A DNA stretch of 64,000 nucleotides from Bog-473 sp963755495 (GCA_963755495.1 CAVWJS010000009.1:13102-77101); one strand, 5' to 3'. Counted from the stretch's first letter, positions 9,486 to 18,719 are shown. The notes: generated by a model not told the origin, from the letters alone. Made by a program: numbers and translations.

Positions 9486-10306
9486 TGTCCTATCCGACGC
9501 TCGAAACACTGCTGCTAGAGCGACGAGGACCGGTGGGATGGTTGATCAACAACCGGCCCGACCGATTGAACGCAATGAACTCGCACATGCGCGACGAGTT
9601 CGAGCTCGCGTGGAACGCGCTCAACGCCGACCCCGAGGTGAGGGTCATCGTCCACACGGGCGAAGGTCGGGCATTCCAAACCGGTGTCGATGTCATGGAG
9701 ATCGCCGAGGATGGCATCGGATTCGAGCGCTACCGCGAGTCCACTGAGAACTTCGACTACCGATTCACCGCGTGGCAAAACCACGTGTGGAAGCCCGTGA
9801 TCACGGCAGTCAACGGCATCTGCGCAGGCGGTGGCTTTCATTGGGTAGCCGAGGCCGACATCGTCATCGCAGCCTCGGACGCGCAGTTCTTCGACCCCCA
9901 CGTGTCTGTCGGTCAAGTCGTTGCCATGGAGGCAATCGGGTTGACTCGAAAGATTCCCTTCGAAGCGGTCATGCGGATGGCCCTCGTTGGACGACACGAG
10001 CGTCTCACGGCTGAACGGGCATTGGGCCTCGGAATGATCAGTCAAATCGTCGATCCGCCCGGAAACCTCCGCGACGAGGCACAGACGTTGGCTGAGAAGA
10101 TCGCGATGAACTCACCGGCGGCGATGGCCGCCACGAAACGCGCTCTCTGGGGAGCCCTCGAATTGGGGCTGACCGACGCCTGCAAGGCAGGGGCCCAAGA
10201 GCTGGTTTCCATGTGGGGACATCCCGACCAGGAGGAGGGGCCACGGGCATTCGCCGAGAGACGGCCCCCGAACTGGCAGCCCATTGCTCCGAGTGTCGAC
10301 GTTTGA
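9485..10306 (+). CDS. enoyl-CoA hydratase/isomerase family protein, tandem paralogue 2
   Basis: 273-residue crotonase starting at an ATG that shares its A with the TGA of the previous gene (TGATG). It has EGRAFQTGVDVMEIAE, NGICAGGGFHWVAEADIVIA and FFDPHVSVGQVVAMEAIGL, and a C-terminus (SPAAMAATKRALWGALE, then LVSMWGHPDQEEGPRAFAE) nearly the same as paralogue 1. Retention of both copies side by side suggests a heteromer or division of labour. Last gene of the 3715-10306 operon. Confidence 0.92.
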   Translation: MSYPTLETLLLERRGPVGWLINNRPDRLNAMNSHMRDEFELAWNALNADPEVRVIVHTGEGRAFQTGVDVMEIAEDGIGFERYRESTENFDYRFTAWQNHVWKPVITAVNGICAGGGFHWVAEADIVIAASDAQFFDPHVSVGQVVAMEAIGLTRKIPFEAVMRMALVGRHERLTAERALGLGMISQIVDPPGNLRDEAQTLAEKIAMNSPAAMAATKRALWGALELGLTDACKAGAQELVSMWGHPDQEEGPRAFAERRPPNWQPIAPSVDV

Positions 10307-10307
10307 A

Positions 10308-10364
10308 CTCGTGTGGTGTCCACCACGAGGCGAGAAGGCAGCAGAAGGGTCCTTCAGATGAAGG
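10308..10364 (+). terminator. two hairpins after the operon end
   Basis: Right after the stop codon, CTCGT-GT-GGTG/CACCACGAG (10308-10329) forms a bulged stem, and CCTTC-AGAT-GAAGG (10351-10364) forms a second. No T-run follows, which is common for high-GC actinobacteria. The place fits transcription termination of the operon. Confidence 0.35.
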
Positions 10365-10478
10365 CCCGTGGGCGGTGCGACCGCTCCCGGACGAGCGTCG
10401 GGTCAGCGTCAAGGGGCGCAGAGCTTGGCCGTGCATCAAGGTGCGGTGGTTCCGGCCCCTGACGCCGGCGAGGTTCAC

Positions 10479-12030
10479 GTGAACCGTCCGTCCACCATGC
10501 CGGCAGCGCTCGCCCGGGCCGCCTCTGAATTTGGCCATGAAGAAGCGATTGTCGATGGGGACGTTCGCTGGACTTTCGACGAGCTCTACAAGGAAGCTCG
10601 GATGGCAGCATCTGCCCTGCGCGCGCGGGGTGGTACCGGGCGACCGCGTTGCCTTGTGGTCACCCAATAGCGCCCGGTGGGTTGCTGCGAGTTTCGGCGT
10701 CTATCTGGCGGGTGCTGTCCTCGTGCCGGTCAACACACGGTTCAAAGGTCCGGAGGTTGCACACGTCCTGCGCCGGTCAAGCGCTCGCCTCCTTCTGGCC
10801 AGCACCGACAGTGTCGGGGTCGATCTGATCGGGATGCTGGATGGCATCGCGGAGTTGCCAGCACTCCGGGAGATCGTGGTAACCGAAGGTCCCTCGAAAG
10901 CTCGAACGCTGTCATGGTCCGAGTTCGTCGCCGCCGGCTCCGCTCCTCGCCCCGATGGATTTCCACCTGTCCGTGCAGCTGACTTGTCGGACATCATCTT
11001 CACCTCGGGAACGATGGGAGCGCCCAAGGGCGCCATGCTGCGCCATGGTGCAAGCGTGCGCACCTACGAAGCGTGGAGTGACGCAGTCGGGCTCAGGCGA
11101 GGAGATCGCTATCTCTGTGTCTACCCCTTCTTCCATACTGCGGGCTTGAAGTCGGCAATCCTCGCCTGCGTCTTGAGAGGAGCAACACTGCTCCCGCACG
11201 CGGTCTTTGACGGGGGAGTCGTGATGAGACGCGTTGTCGAAGAGCGAATCACCGTGCTTCCCGGCCCACCAACCGTCTTCCAATCCATCTTGGAACATCC
11301 GGACCGCTCCTTGTACGACTTGTCAACCCTTCGTCTTTCCGTCACGGGCGCGGCGACGGTGCCGGTCGAAGTCATCCGGCGTATGCGAGCGGACCTTCAC
11401 ATCGGCACAGTCGTGACCGGGTATGGCCTCACGGAAACGACCGGAACGGTCAGTATGTGCCGCTACGACGATCCACCTGAGGTAATTGCCGAGACGGTGG
11501 GAAAGCCTCTTTCGGGTGTGGCGGTGCGCGTTGTGGATGACGAGGGATCTCCGACCGCGGCTGGTCAGCCCGGTGAGATCGTCGTCAAGGGTTACAACGT
11601 CATGAGCGGTTATTTCGATGACCCCGTAGGAACGAAGGCTGCATTCGACGGTGATGGATACTTCCGCACGGGCGATATCGGCTTCATCGGGGATGACGGC
11701 AACATCAGGATCACCGACCGCAAGAAAGACATGTTCATCGTGGGAGGTTTCAATGCCTATCCGGCTGAAATCGAAGGAATTCTCCTCACCCACCCCGCCG
11801 TCGCACAAGTTGCTGTCGTGGGTGTGCCGGACGCCCGGTTGGGGGAGGTGGGTCGGGCCTACGTGGTTCTCAGATCGGGAATTGCAGTGGACCAGGCCTC
11901 AATCATCTCGTGGTGTCGAGAGCAGATGGCCAACTTCAAGGTTCCTCGCGAGGTCTGGTTTGTCGACGAACTGCCGCTGACGGCGAGCGGAAAAGTGCAG
12001 CGATTCCGCCTCCGGACTGAGACGCAATGA
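10479..12030 (+). CDS. long-chain-type AMP-dependent acyl-CoA ligase, frameshifted near its N-terminus
   Basis: About 516 residues once corrected. The N-terminus (NRPSTMPAALARAASEFG, then DVRWTFDELYKEARMAASAL) reads in one frame from GTG 10479; the remainder (VVPGDRVALWSPNSARW onward) reads in the next. The switch is at the GCGCGCGGGG tract 10621-10630, one base too many. Later motifs are intact: IIFTSGTMGAPKGAML (P-loop), VTGYGLTETTG, YFRTGDIGFIGDDG, DRKKDMFIVGGFNAYP and LPLTASGKVQRF. Ribosome site GGCGAGG sits before the GTG. If the shift is a sequence error this is an ordinary acyl-CoA ligase; if real, the enzyme is dead. Confidence 0.86.
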
Positions 12031-12051
12031 ATCCCTTCATTGACGATGAGG

Positions 12052-12879
12052 ATGGCGCGAGTGCCTAGTGATTTCGTGCAGGTCGAGCAGGAAGATGGCA
12101 TCACAACCATCGTGCTTGATGATCCTGGCTCCCGGAACGCCTTGTCCTGGGGTTTGGTGCGGGAACTGAGCGAGGCCATCGCCTCGGCTTCAGATTCGCG
12201 CTGCCTTATTCTTCGAAATACCCCGCCGGTGTTCTCCGCGGGTGGGTCGATCGACGAGCTTCTCGAGCCAAAAGTTCCGCTCGACGACTTGTACCGGGCC
12301 TTTCGCGCACTGGACGAGGCCTCCATTCCGACCGTGGCAGCAGTGGACGGCGCGGCGATCGGCGCCGGCATAAACCTCGTCCTGTGCTGTGACGTCGCCC
12401 TGTGTACTCAGCGCTCTCGGTTCGATGTCCGATTCCTCGACGTCGGCATACATCCGGGCGGAGGAAGTCTCTGGCGGCTTCAATCGGCGATCGGGACTCA
12501 GGGGGCAGCGGCACTGACTCTATTCGGAGAGACTCTCGACGGCGTTGAGGCTGCCCGGCGAGGACTCGTCTGGCGCTGCGTCGATGAGGCCGACCTTCTA
12601 CAAGAAGCAATCCGGTTGGCGCGGCGGGCCGCTCGACGGGATCCCGAACTCGTGGCGCGGACCAAGCGCACCATGACGGCGGCGCTGACTGTCGGCGACA
12701 CCGCCGCAGCCATTGATTTAGAACTGGAACCGCAACGCTGGTCGATGGGACGGCCCTCGTTTCTTGCATCGCTCCAGACATTGCGCGAGCGAATTGGACC
12801 CCCGCCCCTCACGCATTCCAGTGACCCTGTGGCATCAAACGATCGAAGCGAAGGATATCGCTCTGAAGGAAAGGGGTAG
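12052..12879 (+). CDS. enoyl-CoA hydratase/isomerase family protein
   Basis: 275-residue crotonase. VFSAGGSIDEL near residue 62 and DGAAIGAGINLVLCCDVAL near 100 supply the oxyanion hole; FDVRFLDVGIHPGGGSLWRL near 125 has Asp/His at the usual Glu positions. Several starts are possible within 25 bases (TTG 12040, ATG 12046, ATG 12052, GTG 12061); GAGG at 12048-12051 would best serve the GTG, so the first few residues are uncertain. It directly follows the ligase and precedes another crotonase by 4 bp. Confidence 0.88.
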   Translation: MARVPSDFVQVEQEDGITTIVLDDPGSRNALSWGLVRELSEAIASASDSRCLILRNTPPVFSAGGSIDELLEPKVPLDDLYRAFRALDEASIPTVAAVDGAAIGAGINLVLCCDVALCTQRSRFDVRFLDVGIHPGGGSLWRLQSAIGTQGAAALTLFGETLDGVEAARRGLVWRCVDEADLLQEAIRLARRAARRDPELVARTKRTMTAALTVGDTAAAIDLELEPQRWSMGRPSFLASLQTLRERIGPPPLTHSSDPVASNDRSEGYRSEGKG

Positions 12880-12883
12880 GCGC

Positions 12884-13708
12884 ATGGAGACAGCATTCAT
12901 TGAGTACGAGGTCGAGGACGGGATAGCCACCATCACGCTGAATCGAGCCGAGGCGGCCAACGCGCAGACGCTGCCAATGCTCGACGATCTGGACGAGGCC
13001 TGGTGCCGAGCCGCGGACGACGATGACGTTCGAGTCATTGTCCTGCAAGCGAATGGGAAGCACTTCTCGGCCGGGCATGACATGAAGGGGGTCAGCGCAG
13101 CAGGAGACGAGCCCCCGACGTGGACCTTGGCTGGGGTGTACCAGACGGAGGCCCGTCGATTTCTGGAATATTCGCTGCGCTGGCGGAACATTCCCAAGCC
13201 CTCGATCGCCGCTGTCCAGGGGGTCTGCATCGCTGGTGGCCTCCTCCTGGCGTGGCCCTGCGACCTCATCATTGCAGCAGACAACGCAAGGTTCTCCGAC
13301 CCCGTGGTGAACATGGGTATCGGCGGGGTCGAATACCACGGCCACACATGGGAGTGGGGCGCACGGAAGGCGAAGGAGATGCTCTTTACCGGTCGATCCA
13401 TGACGGCCGAAGAAGCAGAGCGCCTCGGTATGGTAAATCGGGTGGTCCCTCTCGAGGACCTCCGCGGCGAGACGCGGGATCTTGCGATGGAGATTGCGAC
13501 CAAGCAACCGTTCGCACTACGCCAGGCGAAGCGTGCGGTAAATCAGACATTGGACGTAATGGGCTTCTACGCCGCCGTTCAGTCGGTCTTCGACATCCAT
13601 CAGACCGGGCATGGTCATGCGCTGAGCGTGTCCGGCCTTCCTATGCTGATGCTGCTCGACGACATGAAGGCTGAGGTCGCCAAGTCGGCGAGGGCCGACG
13701 GATCTTAG
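12884..13708 (+). CDS. enoyl-CoA hydratase/isomerase family protein
   Basis: 274-residue crotonase with a strong ribosome site (AAGGAAAGGGG) before ATG 12884. HFSAGHDMKGV near residue 63 and QGVCIAGGLLLAWPCDLIIA near 110 form the oxyanion hole. FSDPVVNMGIGGVEYHGHTW near 135 lacks the two standard Glu residues, pointing to a non-hydratase or specialised activity. The C-terminal HQTGHGHALSVSGLP is typical of a mycobacterial EchA-like subgroup. Ends the 10479-13708 unit. Confidence 0.92.
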   Translation: METAFIEYEVEDGIATITLNRAEAANAQTLPMLDDLDEAWCRAADDDDVRVIVLQANGKHFSAGHDMKGVSAAGDEPPTWTLAGVYQTEARRFLEYSLRWRNIPKPSIAAVQGVCIAGGLLLAWPCDLIIAADNARFSDPVVNMGIGGVEYHGHTWEWGARKAKEMLFTGRSMTAEEAERLGMVNRVVPLEDLRGETRDLAMEIATKQPFALRQAKRAVNQTLDVMGFYAAVQSVFDIHQTGHGHALSVSGLPMLMLLDDMKAEVAKSARADGS

Positions 13709-13838
13709 GCCTCAGTTTCAGTGCCTGAGTGGCGTCTCGAGGCCTGCCGACGGTCGCCACTATGAGCGTGATCCGTAGAAGTAGCGACAGCGGTGACGAC
13801 CAGCACCATTGGCCTCCCGACGTGCGGTGGCTCCGCCC

Positions 13839-13854
13839 CATAGTAGGTGCTATG
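13839..13854. promoter_or_regulatory. CATAGTA-type operator, site 1
   Basis: CATAGTAGGTGCTATG, one mismatch between arms of the 7-2-7 inverted repeat CATAGTA-NN-TACTATG. It lies 35 bp before the CoA-transferase start, and TATGTT at 13851 could be the -10 box, so a bound repressor would cover the promoter. Confidence 0.65.
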
Positions 13855-13888
13855 TTCGACGCGACGAGAACCTGAAGGGTGGAGCCGC

Positions 13889-16294
13889 ATGGCCGGAGTT
13901 TTCGCAGATTTGCGCGTCCTTGACCTGTCATGGGGCATTGCCGGACCCATGACGACGATGTTCTTGGCGGACAACGGCGCTGACGTCATCCGGATCGAGC
14001 GTCCGTCCGGGGATCCTTTTGCCACTCAGGCGGGGTACCGAGTCTGGAATAGAGGCAAGCGCAGTGCCACGCTCGACTTGCGGTCCGAACACGGCAGGGG
14101 TCAGTTCGAGGAACTCGTGCAAACGTCCGACGTCGTCGTCGACAGCTTCTCGCGCGGAACAACGGAGCGACTCGGGATCGACCACGAAACGCTCAGCTCC
14201 CTCAACCCCGCCATCATCACCTGCTCTATCTCGGCGTACGGAGAACACAAGGTCCACCGCGATCGTCCGGGCTATGACGGTCTCGTGGCTGCCCGCACCG
14301 GCCTCCTCTACGACCAGAAGGGTCGCCGAGGGACCGCCATGGAGTTCATTCTGGGTCGCCCGGGGCCGCTGCCGGAATTTGATGCCCCCGAAGGCCTTGT
14401 TCGAGGTGCCGACCGAGAGGGGCCAATTTTCCCCCGCACGCCTTGGCCCAGTGTGGGCGCAACCTATTTCGCCACGCTCGGAATTGCGGGCGCCCTACGT
14501 GCACGCGAGGTGACTGGTCAAGGTCAGCGGGTCACCACATCCCTTCTACAGGGAGCGCTCGCCGCAGCATGTCTCAACTGGCAGCGCGTGGAGAATCCTG
14601 ACGCGCCCCTCTATTGGATGTGGCCGATCGATTCGAGGTCGATCGAGGGTATCTACCAATGTGCTGATGGCAAATGGGTCCATCACTGGACTCTCCGTCC
14701 CCGATGGGTTCTGGCGGCCGCTGAAGGAGACAAGCTCGCTTCAGTTGAAATGGATGCGTCCTATCGCGATGATCCCGATCGGGTATCAATGGAGCCAGAT
14801 GGGATGCTCACGGGGATCTTCATGCATGACCAACTGGCAGAGGCATTCCGGAAGTTTCCATCGGATGAATGGGTCCGTGCCGCCGAGGCGGCGGGACTGG
14901 GAGTTACCACTGTCCGCGGGCCCGGTGAAGCCCTGGCGGACAAATCGTTTCTCGCCGATGGGTGCGTCGTAGAGGTCGTCGACCCGGATCAGGGTCCCAT
15001 TCATCACGCTGGTCCGTTGTTGGAGTTTTCTGCCACGCCGGGCGCAGTCGCGGGGCCAGCGCCTCGATCCGGTGAGCACACGGAAGAGGTCCTAGGCGAG
15101 GCCAAGAAGCCAAGAGTGAGCGTGACCGGGAAGGGGAAGACGCTTGCGCATCCATTGTCGGGGATACGCGTCTTGGACCTTGGACTAGGAGTCGCCGGAC
15201 CGTTCACTGGCCGCGTCCTGGCTGATCTCGGCGCTGAGGTCATCAAGATCAATACTCTGCACGACACTTACTGGAACGGCACCCACATGGGCCTCGGGAC
15301 CAACCGAGGCAAGCGCAGTATCGCCCTGAACCTCAAGGACCCCGCGGGCCGCGAAGCACTAGAAAAGCTCCTTGAGCAGTCCGACGTGATTGCACTGAAC
15401 TGGCGACCGGGTGCCGCGGCTCGTCTTGGGCTCGACTACGAGACGCTCCGAGAGCGCTACCCCCGGTTGATCTATTGCAACACCAGGGGCTACGAGAAGG
15501 GACCGCGGTCGGACCTTCCTGGAACGGATCAAAACGCGGCCGCAATGACCGGCACGGAGTGGGAGGATGGAGCCTGCGACGCCGGTAATCCCCCCCTTTG
15601 GAGCCGGTCCAACATGGGAGATACGGGGAACGCTCTGCTCGCCGCAATCGCCATCACGGCCGCCCTCTTCCATCGGGATCGGACCGGTCAAGGTCAGGCC
15701 GTGAGCACGTCGATTGTCAATGCTGGCTTATTGCACACCTCGTACGCTTGGATCCATGCGGATGGATCAGAACCCGACTGGGGACATGTCGACGGTGGGC
15801 AGTTCGGGTTGTCTCCTTATTACCGTCTCTATAAGTGTGCGGTGGGCGGATGGGTCTTTCTCGCCGCCGTGACGGACGAGAACCAGGCGAAGCTCCGAGC
15901 AATACTTCCCGACGGGCCTGCAGGTGACGATCCCGAGCCGATCGCCTCATGGCTGGGCTCATACTTCGAGAGCGCGGTGGCTGCAGAGGCTTTTCATGCT
16001 CTCGACGATGGCGGGGTGCCGATCGAGGTGGTGGACGAGTACTTTTGCCGGAATCTCTTCGACGATCCGGAAGCTAGAAATTTGAACCTGGTCAGCGAGA
16101 CGTGGTCGTCCAGCGTGGGCCGATTCGAGGACCCTGGCTTGCTGGTCAACATCTCGCCGGCCGAAACAATTGTGCAGCGTGGTCCATGCGCCTGTGGTGA
16201 GCAGTCGCGGGAGATCCTTCTCGAGTTGGGGTATTCCAGCTCAGACATTGATGCCATGGTGGAAAGTCGTACCGTTCTAGACGGACCCACATGA
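13889..16294 (+). CDS. double-domain CaiB/BaiF family III CoA-transferase
   Basis: 801-residue protein made of two family III CoA-transferase domains in tandem: residues ~1-400 (LRVLDLSWGIAGPMTTMFLA) and ~425-800 (IRVLDLGLGVAGPFTGRVLA). The family moves CoA from a donor thioester to a free acid through an aspartyl intermediate. The second half has SNMGDTGNALLAA with the expected Asp near residue 575; the aligned place in the first half reads WPSVGATYFA with no Asp, so only one half may be catalytic. Start ATG 13889 has GAAGGGTGGAG upstream. Operator site 1 precedes it. Offers an ATP-free way to activate the pathway acid. Confidence 0.92.
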   Translation: MAGVFADLRVLDLSWGIAGPMTTMFLADNGADVIRIERPSGDPFATQAGYRVWNRGKRSATLDLRSEHGRGQFEELVQTSDVVVDSFSRGTTERLGIDHETLSSLNPAIITCSISAYGEHKVHRDRPGYDGLVAARTGLLYDQKGRRGTAMEFILGRPGPLPEFDAPEGLVRGADREGPIFPRTPWPSVGATYFATLGIAGALRAREVTGQGQRVTTSLLQGALAAACLNWQRVENPDAPLYWMWPIDSRSIEGIYQCADGKWVHHWTLRPRWVLAAAEGDKLASVEMDASYRDDPDRVSMEPDGMLTGIFMHDQLAEAFRKFPSDEWVRAAEAAGLGVTTVRGPGEALADKSFLADGCVVEVVDPDQGPIHHAGPLLEFSATPGAVAGPAPRSGEHTEEVLGEAKKPRVSVTGKGKTLAHPLSGIRVLDLGLGVAGPFTGRVLADLGAEVIKINTLHDTYWNGTHMGLGTNRGKRSIALNLKDPAGREALEKLLEQSDVIALNWRPGAAARLGLDYETLRERYPRLIYCNTRGYEKGPRSDLPGTDQNAAAMTGTEWEDGACDAGNPPLWSRSNMGDTGNALLAAIAITAALFHRDRTGQGQAVSTSIVNAGLLHTSYAWIHADGSEPDWGHVDGGQFGLSPYYRLYKCAVGGWVFLAAVTDENQAKLRAILPDGPAGDDPEPIASWLGSYFESAVAAEAFHALDDGGVPIEVVDEYFCRNLFDDPEARNLNLVSETWSSSVGRFEDPGLLVNISPAETIVQRGPCACGEQSREILLELGYSSSDIDAMVESRTVLDGPT

Positions 16295-16716
16295 CCGAAT
16301 CTGCGGAGGTTGTCCGACCCGCCCCGATCCTCACCGAGGACAACCATTCATTCTGGGACGCCGCTCGTGAGCATCGACTTGTGGCCCAAAAATGCCGGGA
16401 ATGTGGCCGACTCCGTCACCCCCCGCGTCCTATGTGTCCGTATTGCCATTCACTCGACTGCGAGATCGTGGACCTGGACGGAGAAGGCGTGGTGTACAGC
16501 TACGTGATCCTTCATCATCCGCAGAACCAGGCGTTTGAGTATCCGATTATCGCGGCCCTGGTGGATCTGGCAGAGGGCGTGAGGGTCATTTCGAACTTAG
16601 TTGACACGGATCCGGCCAGGGTTGCGATCGGAATGCCGGTGACGGTCGACTACCGGGCAACGCGTCACGAAGGGGTGGTGCCCGTGTTTAAGCCACGACA
16701 GGAATCGCATGAATAG
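16291..16716 (+). CDS. DUF35 (Zn-ribbon plus OB-fold) acyl-CoA-binding protein
   Basis: 141 residues. A rubredoxin-like zinc ribbon, CRECGRLRHPPRPMCPYCH near residues 35-53, precedes an OB-fold (GEGVVYSYVILHHP). DUF35 proteins partner thiolase-like or Ltp proteins; in the steroid side-chain system DUF35 and Ltp2 together form a retro-aldolase. ATGA overlap with the CoA-transferase and 8-nt overlap with the thiolase-like gene strongly support a complex with the latter. Confidence 0.9.
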   Translation: MTESAEVVRPAPILTEDNHSFWDAAREHRLVAQKCRECGRLRHPPRPMCPYCHSLDCEIVDLDGEGVVYSYVILHHPQNQAFEYPIIAALVDLAEGVRVISNLVDTDPARVAIGMPVTVDYRATRHEGVVPVFKPRQESHE

Positions 16717-17875
16717 GCAGCTACAAGATGCCACAGCCATCGTAGGCATCGGCCAGACCGAGTTCTCCAAGGCAGCCGGACGGAGCGAGACCCAATTGGC
16801 TGCTGAAGCCATTCTGGCCGCACTGGAGGACGCTGGACTTGCCACTGAGGACGTTGACGGACTGGTTAGCTACACTATAGATCCCGTCGATGAGACCGAA
16901 CTGGTTCGTTCACTGGGGATACCTCAGGTCGACTTCTCAAGTCGCGTGCCATACGGCGGAGGCGGTTCGCAGGGGGTGGTCCTGCACGCGGCCGCGGCCA
17001 TCACAGCCGGTGTCGCCGACGTGGTGGTCGCCTATCGGGCGGTGAAGGCTCGATCTGGCGAGCGCTTCGGCCGAGCCGCAGTAGGTGGGCGGGGGACGTC
17101 GTCACACTCCGGCTCGACGGCGATGCAATGGTGCACTCCGTACGGTGTCCTCACTCCGGCATCTTGGATGGCGCTCAACGCCGTCCGGTACATGCACGCA
17201 TATGACGCAACGAATGAGGACTTCGGACGCGCCGTGGTGCAGTTCAGGGAGTACGCCGCGAACAACCCGAACGCCCATTTCTTCAAGCAGCCGATTTCGT
17301 TAGATGATCACCAGTCCTCCCGGTGGATAGCTGAGCCTGCCATTCGGTTATTTGATTGCTGTCAGGAAACCGACGGATCCGTGGCCCTCGTCATTACTTC
17401 TGCGGAGCGCGCTTCTGACAGTCTCCAGCCGGTATTGATCGCCGCCGCCGCTAATGCCGGGTTGTTCGAAGAGGAGATCGCCAGCAACCACTACACCCGC
17501 GACATCGCGGTAATGGAGGGGTGTGCCGCCATGGCCGGTCGGCTGTTCGATGGTTATGGGATCAAGAGGTCAGAGATCGATGTAGCCATGATCTACGATG
17601 CCTTTTCGCCAATCTTCCTGATGCAACTTGAGGCGCTTGGATTCTGCGGACCCGGAGAGGCGAAGGAATTCATTGCCGACGGCAACCTCGGTCCGAAGGG
17701 CAGTCTTCCGTGCAACACGAATGGAGGTTTGATAGGGGAGGGCTACATTCACGGACTGAATCTCACCACCGAGGCCGTCAGGCAATTGCGGGGGGAGTCG
17801 GCCAACCAATTGCCCGATCCCTCCACTGCCCTGATCTGCGCCAGCCGAACAGGCGTGATCTTGAGGCGACCTTAG
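16709..17875 (+). CDS. thiolase-like lipid-transfer (Ltp-type) protein
   Basis: 388-residue thiolase-fold protein (TAIVGIGQTEFSKAAGRSE start; NTNGGLIGEGYIHGLN near residue 335). The region that carries the nucleophilic Cys in true thiolases reads VPYGGGGSQGVVLHAAAA, without Cys, as in Ltp/SCPx-like aldolases. A role as C-C bond cleaving (retro-aldol) partner of the DUF35 protein, releasing a short acyl or ketone unit, is the best reading. Condensation or thiolysis is less likely. The overlap with the DUF35 gene implies coupled translation. Confidence 0.88.
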   Translation: MNRQLQDATAIVGIGQTEFSKAAGRSETQLAAEAILAALEDAGLATEDVDGLVSYTIDPVDETELVRSLGIPQVDFSSRVPYGGGGSQGVVLHAAAAITAGVADVVVAYRAVKARSGERFGRAAVGGRGTSSHSGSTAMQWCTPYGVLTPASWMALNAVRYMHAYDATNEDFGRAVVQFREYAANNPNAHFFKQPISLDDHQSSRWIAEPAIRLFDCCQETDGSVALVITSAERASDSLQPVLIAAAANAGLFEEEIASNHYTRDIAVMEGCAAMAGRLFDGYGIKRSEIDVAMIYDAFSPIFLMQLEALGFCGPGEAKEFIADGNLGPKGSLPCNTNGGLIGEGYIHGLNLTTEAVRQLRGESANQLPDPSTALICASRTGVILRRP

Positions 17876-17906
17876 ATCTCTGGATTCGAGACTCGGAGGT
17901 CTATAC

Positions 17907-18569
17907 ATGTCCGACCCTCAGATACCTCGTTCGCCAGAGGAACGCCTTCGTTCGCTCCTCGCGCCTGAGCGATGTGCGGTCCTGCTTCAGGAGGTACAAG
18001 AGGGCGTCATTGGAACGACGTCCGGACTGCCAGAGCTTGCTCGAGCCGCATGCGAGTCCTCTCTCATCGCGAACGCCGAGACCGTGGTGAAGGCGGCCCG
18101 GTTGGTTCAGGTCCCAGTGATCCACTGCACTGCCGAGAACCTACCGAATGGGTTCGGCAGTAACGTCAATGCCCGGCTGTTCATGGGGGCACGCAAGAGC
18201 GGATTGACCAATCTGGCCGGTTCCGAATCCGTCAAGCCGATTTCTGCCGTTGGTCCTGTCGCTGCCGATATCGTGATGCCGCGGCTCCACGGATTGAGCC
18301 CTCTGACTGGGTCTTCGCTGGATTCATTGCTCCGCAATCGTGGAGTGCACACTCTCGTGGTTATAGGCGTGTCACTCAACATAGCGATTCCGAACCTCGT
18401 CTTTGATGCCGTAAATCGGGCCTATCAAGTGGTGCTGGTATCGGACGCTGTAGTTGGAGTTCCGCCGGAATACGGCAAACAGGTCATCCAATACAGCCTG
18501 TCGCTTGTGTCGACCCTGGCGACCAGCGATGAGGTCGCTGGTGTGTGGTCGTCCGGCGGCGAGTCGTAG
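17907..18569 (+). CDS. isochorismatase-fold protein without canonical triad
   Basis: 220 residues with the isochorismatase/cysteine-hydrolase fold: CAVLLQEVQEGVIG near residue 23, VVKAARLVQVPVIHCTAEN near 60, LDSLLRNRGVHTLVVIGVSL near 140, NRAYQVVLVSDAVVGVPPEY near 172. The usual triad is Asp, Lys, Cys; here the Asp position is Glu (LQEVQ), no Lys is evident before the LDSLL helix, and the Cys position is Ala (SLNIAIPN). It may therefore bind rather than hydrolyse, or use another mechanism. Good ribosome site ACTCGGAGG. Sits between the thiolase and carboxylase modules. Confidence 0.82.
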   Translation: MSDPQIPRSPEERLRSLLAPERCAVLLQEVQEGVIGTTSGLPELARAACESSLIANAETVVKAARLVQVPVIHCTAENLPNGFGSNVNARLFMGARKSGLTNLAGSESVKPISAVGPVAADIVMPRLHGLSPLTGSSLDSLLRNRGVHTLVVIGVSLNIAIPNLVFDAVNRAYQVVLVSDAVVGVPPEYGKQVIQYSLSLVSTLATSDEVAGVWSSGGES

Positions 18570-18644
18570 GCGTTCCGGCCCTCGCGGCCGTTGGCGGACT
18601 GGGAGGAACTCCATCTCGGGACTTGAATCCGGCGGCCTGTGACT

Positions 18645-18709
18645 TGTCAGTAACTGACAGAGGCATAAAGCAGCAAGTAACCTGGCAGCCCCAGTTAATT
18701 GGGATTAAC
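18645..18709. promoter_or_regulatory. two perfect palindromes before the carboxylase operon
   Basis: TGTCAGT-A-ACTGACA (18645-18659, 7-1-7) and GTTAAT-TGGG-ATTAAC (18694-18709, 6-4-6) lie in the 150-bp gap before the acyl-CoA carboxylase. Both look like dimer-binding operators. They are unlike the CATAGTA sites, which suggests a separate regulator, perhaps the TetR at 23999. Confidence 0.55.
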
Positions 18710-18719
18710 GTCAGTGGAC

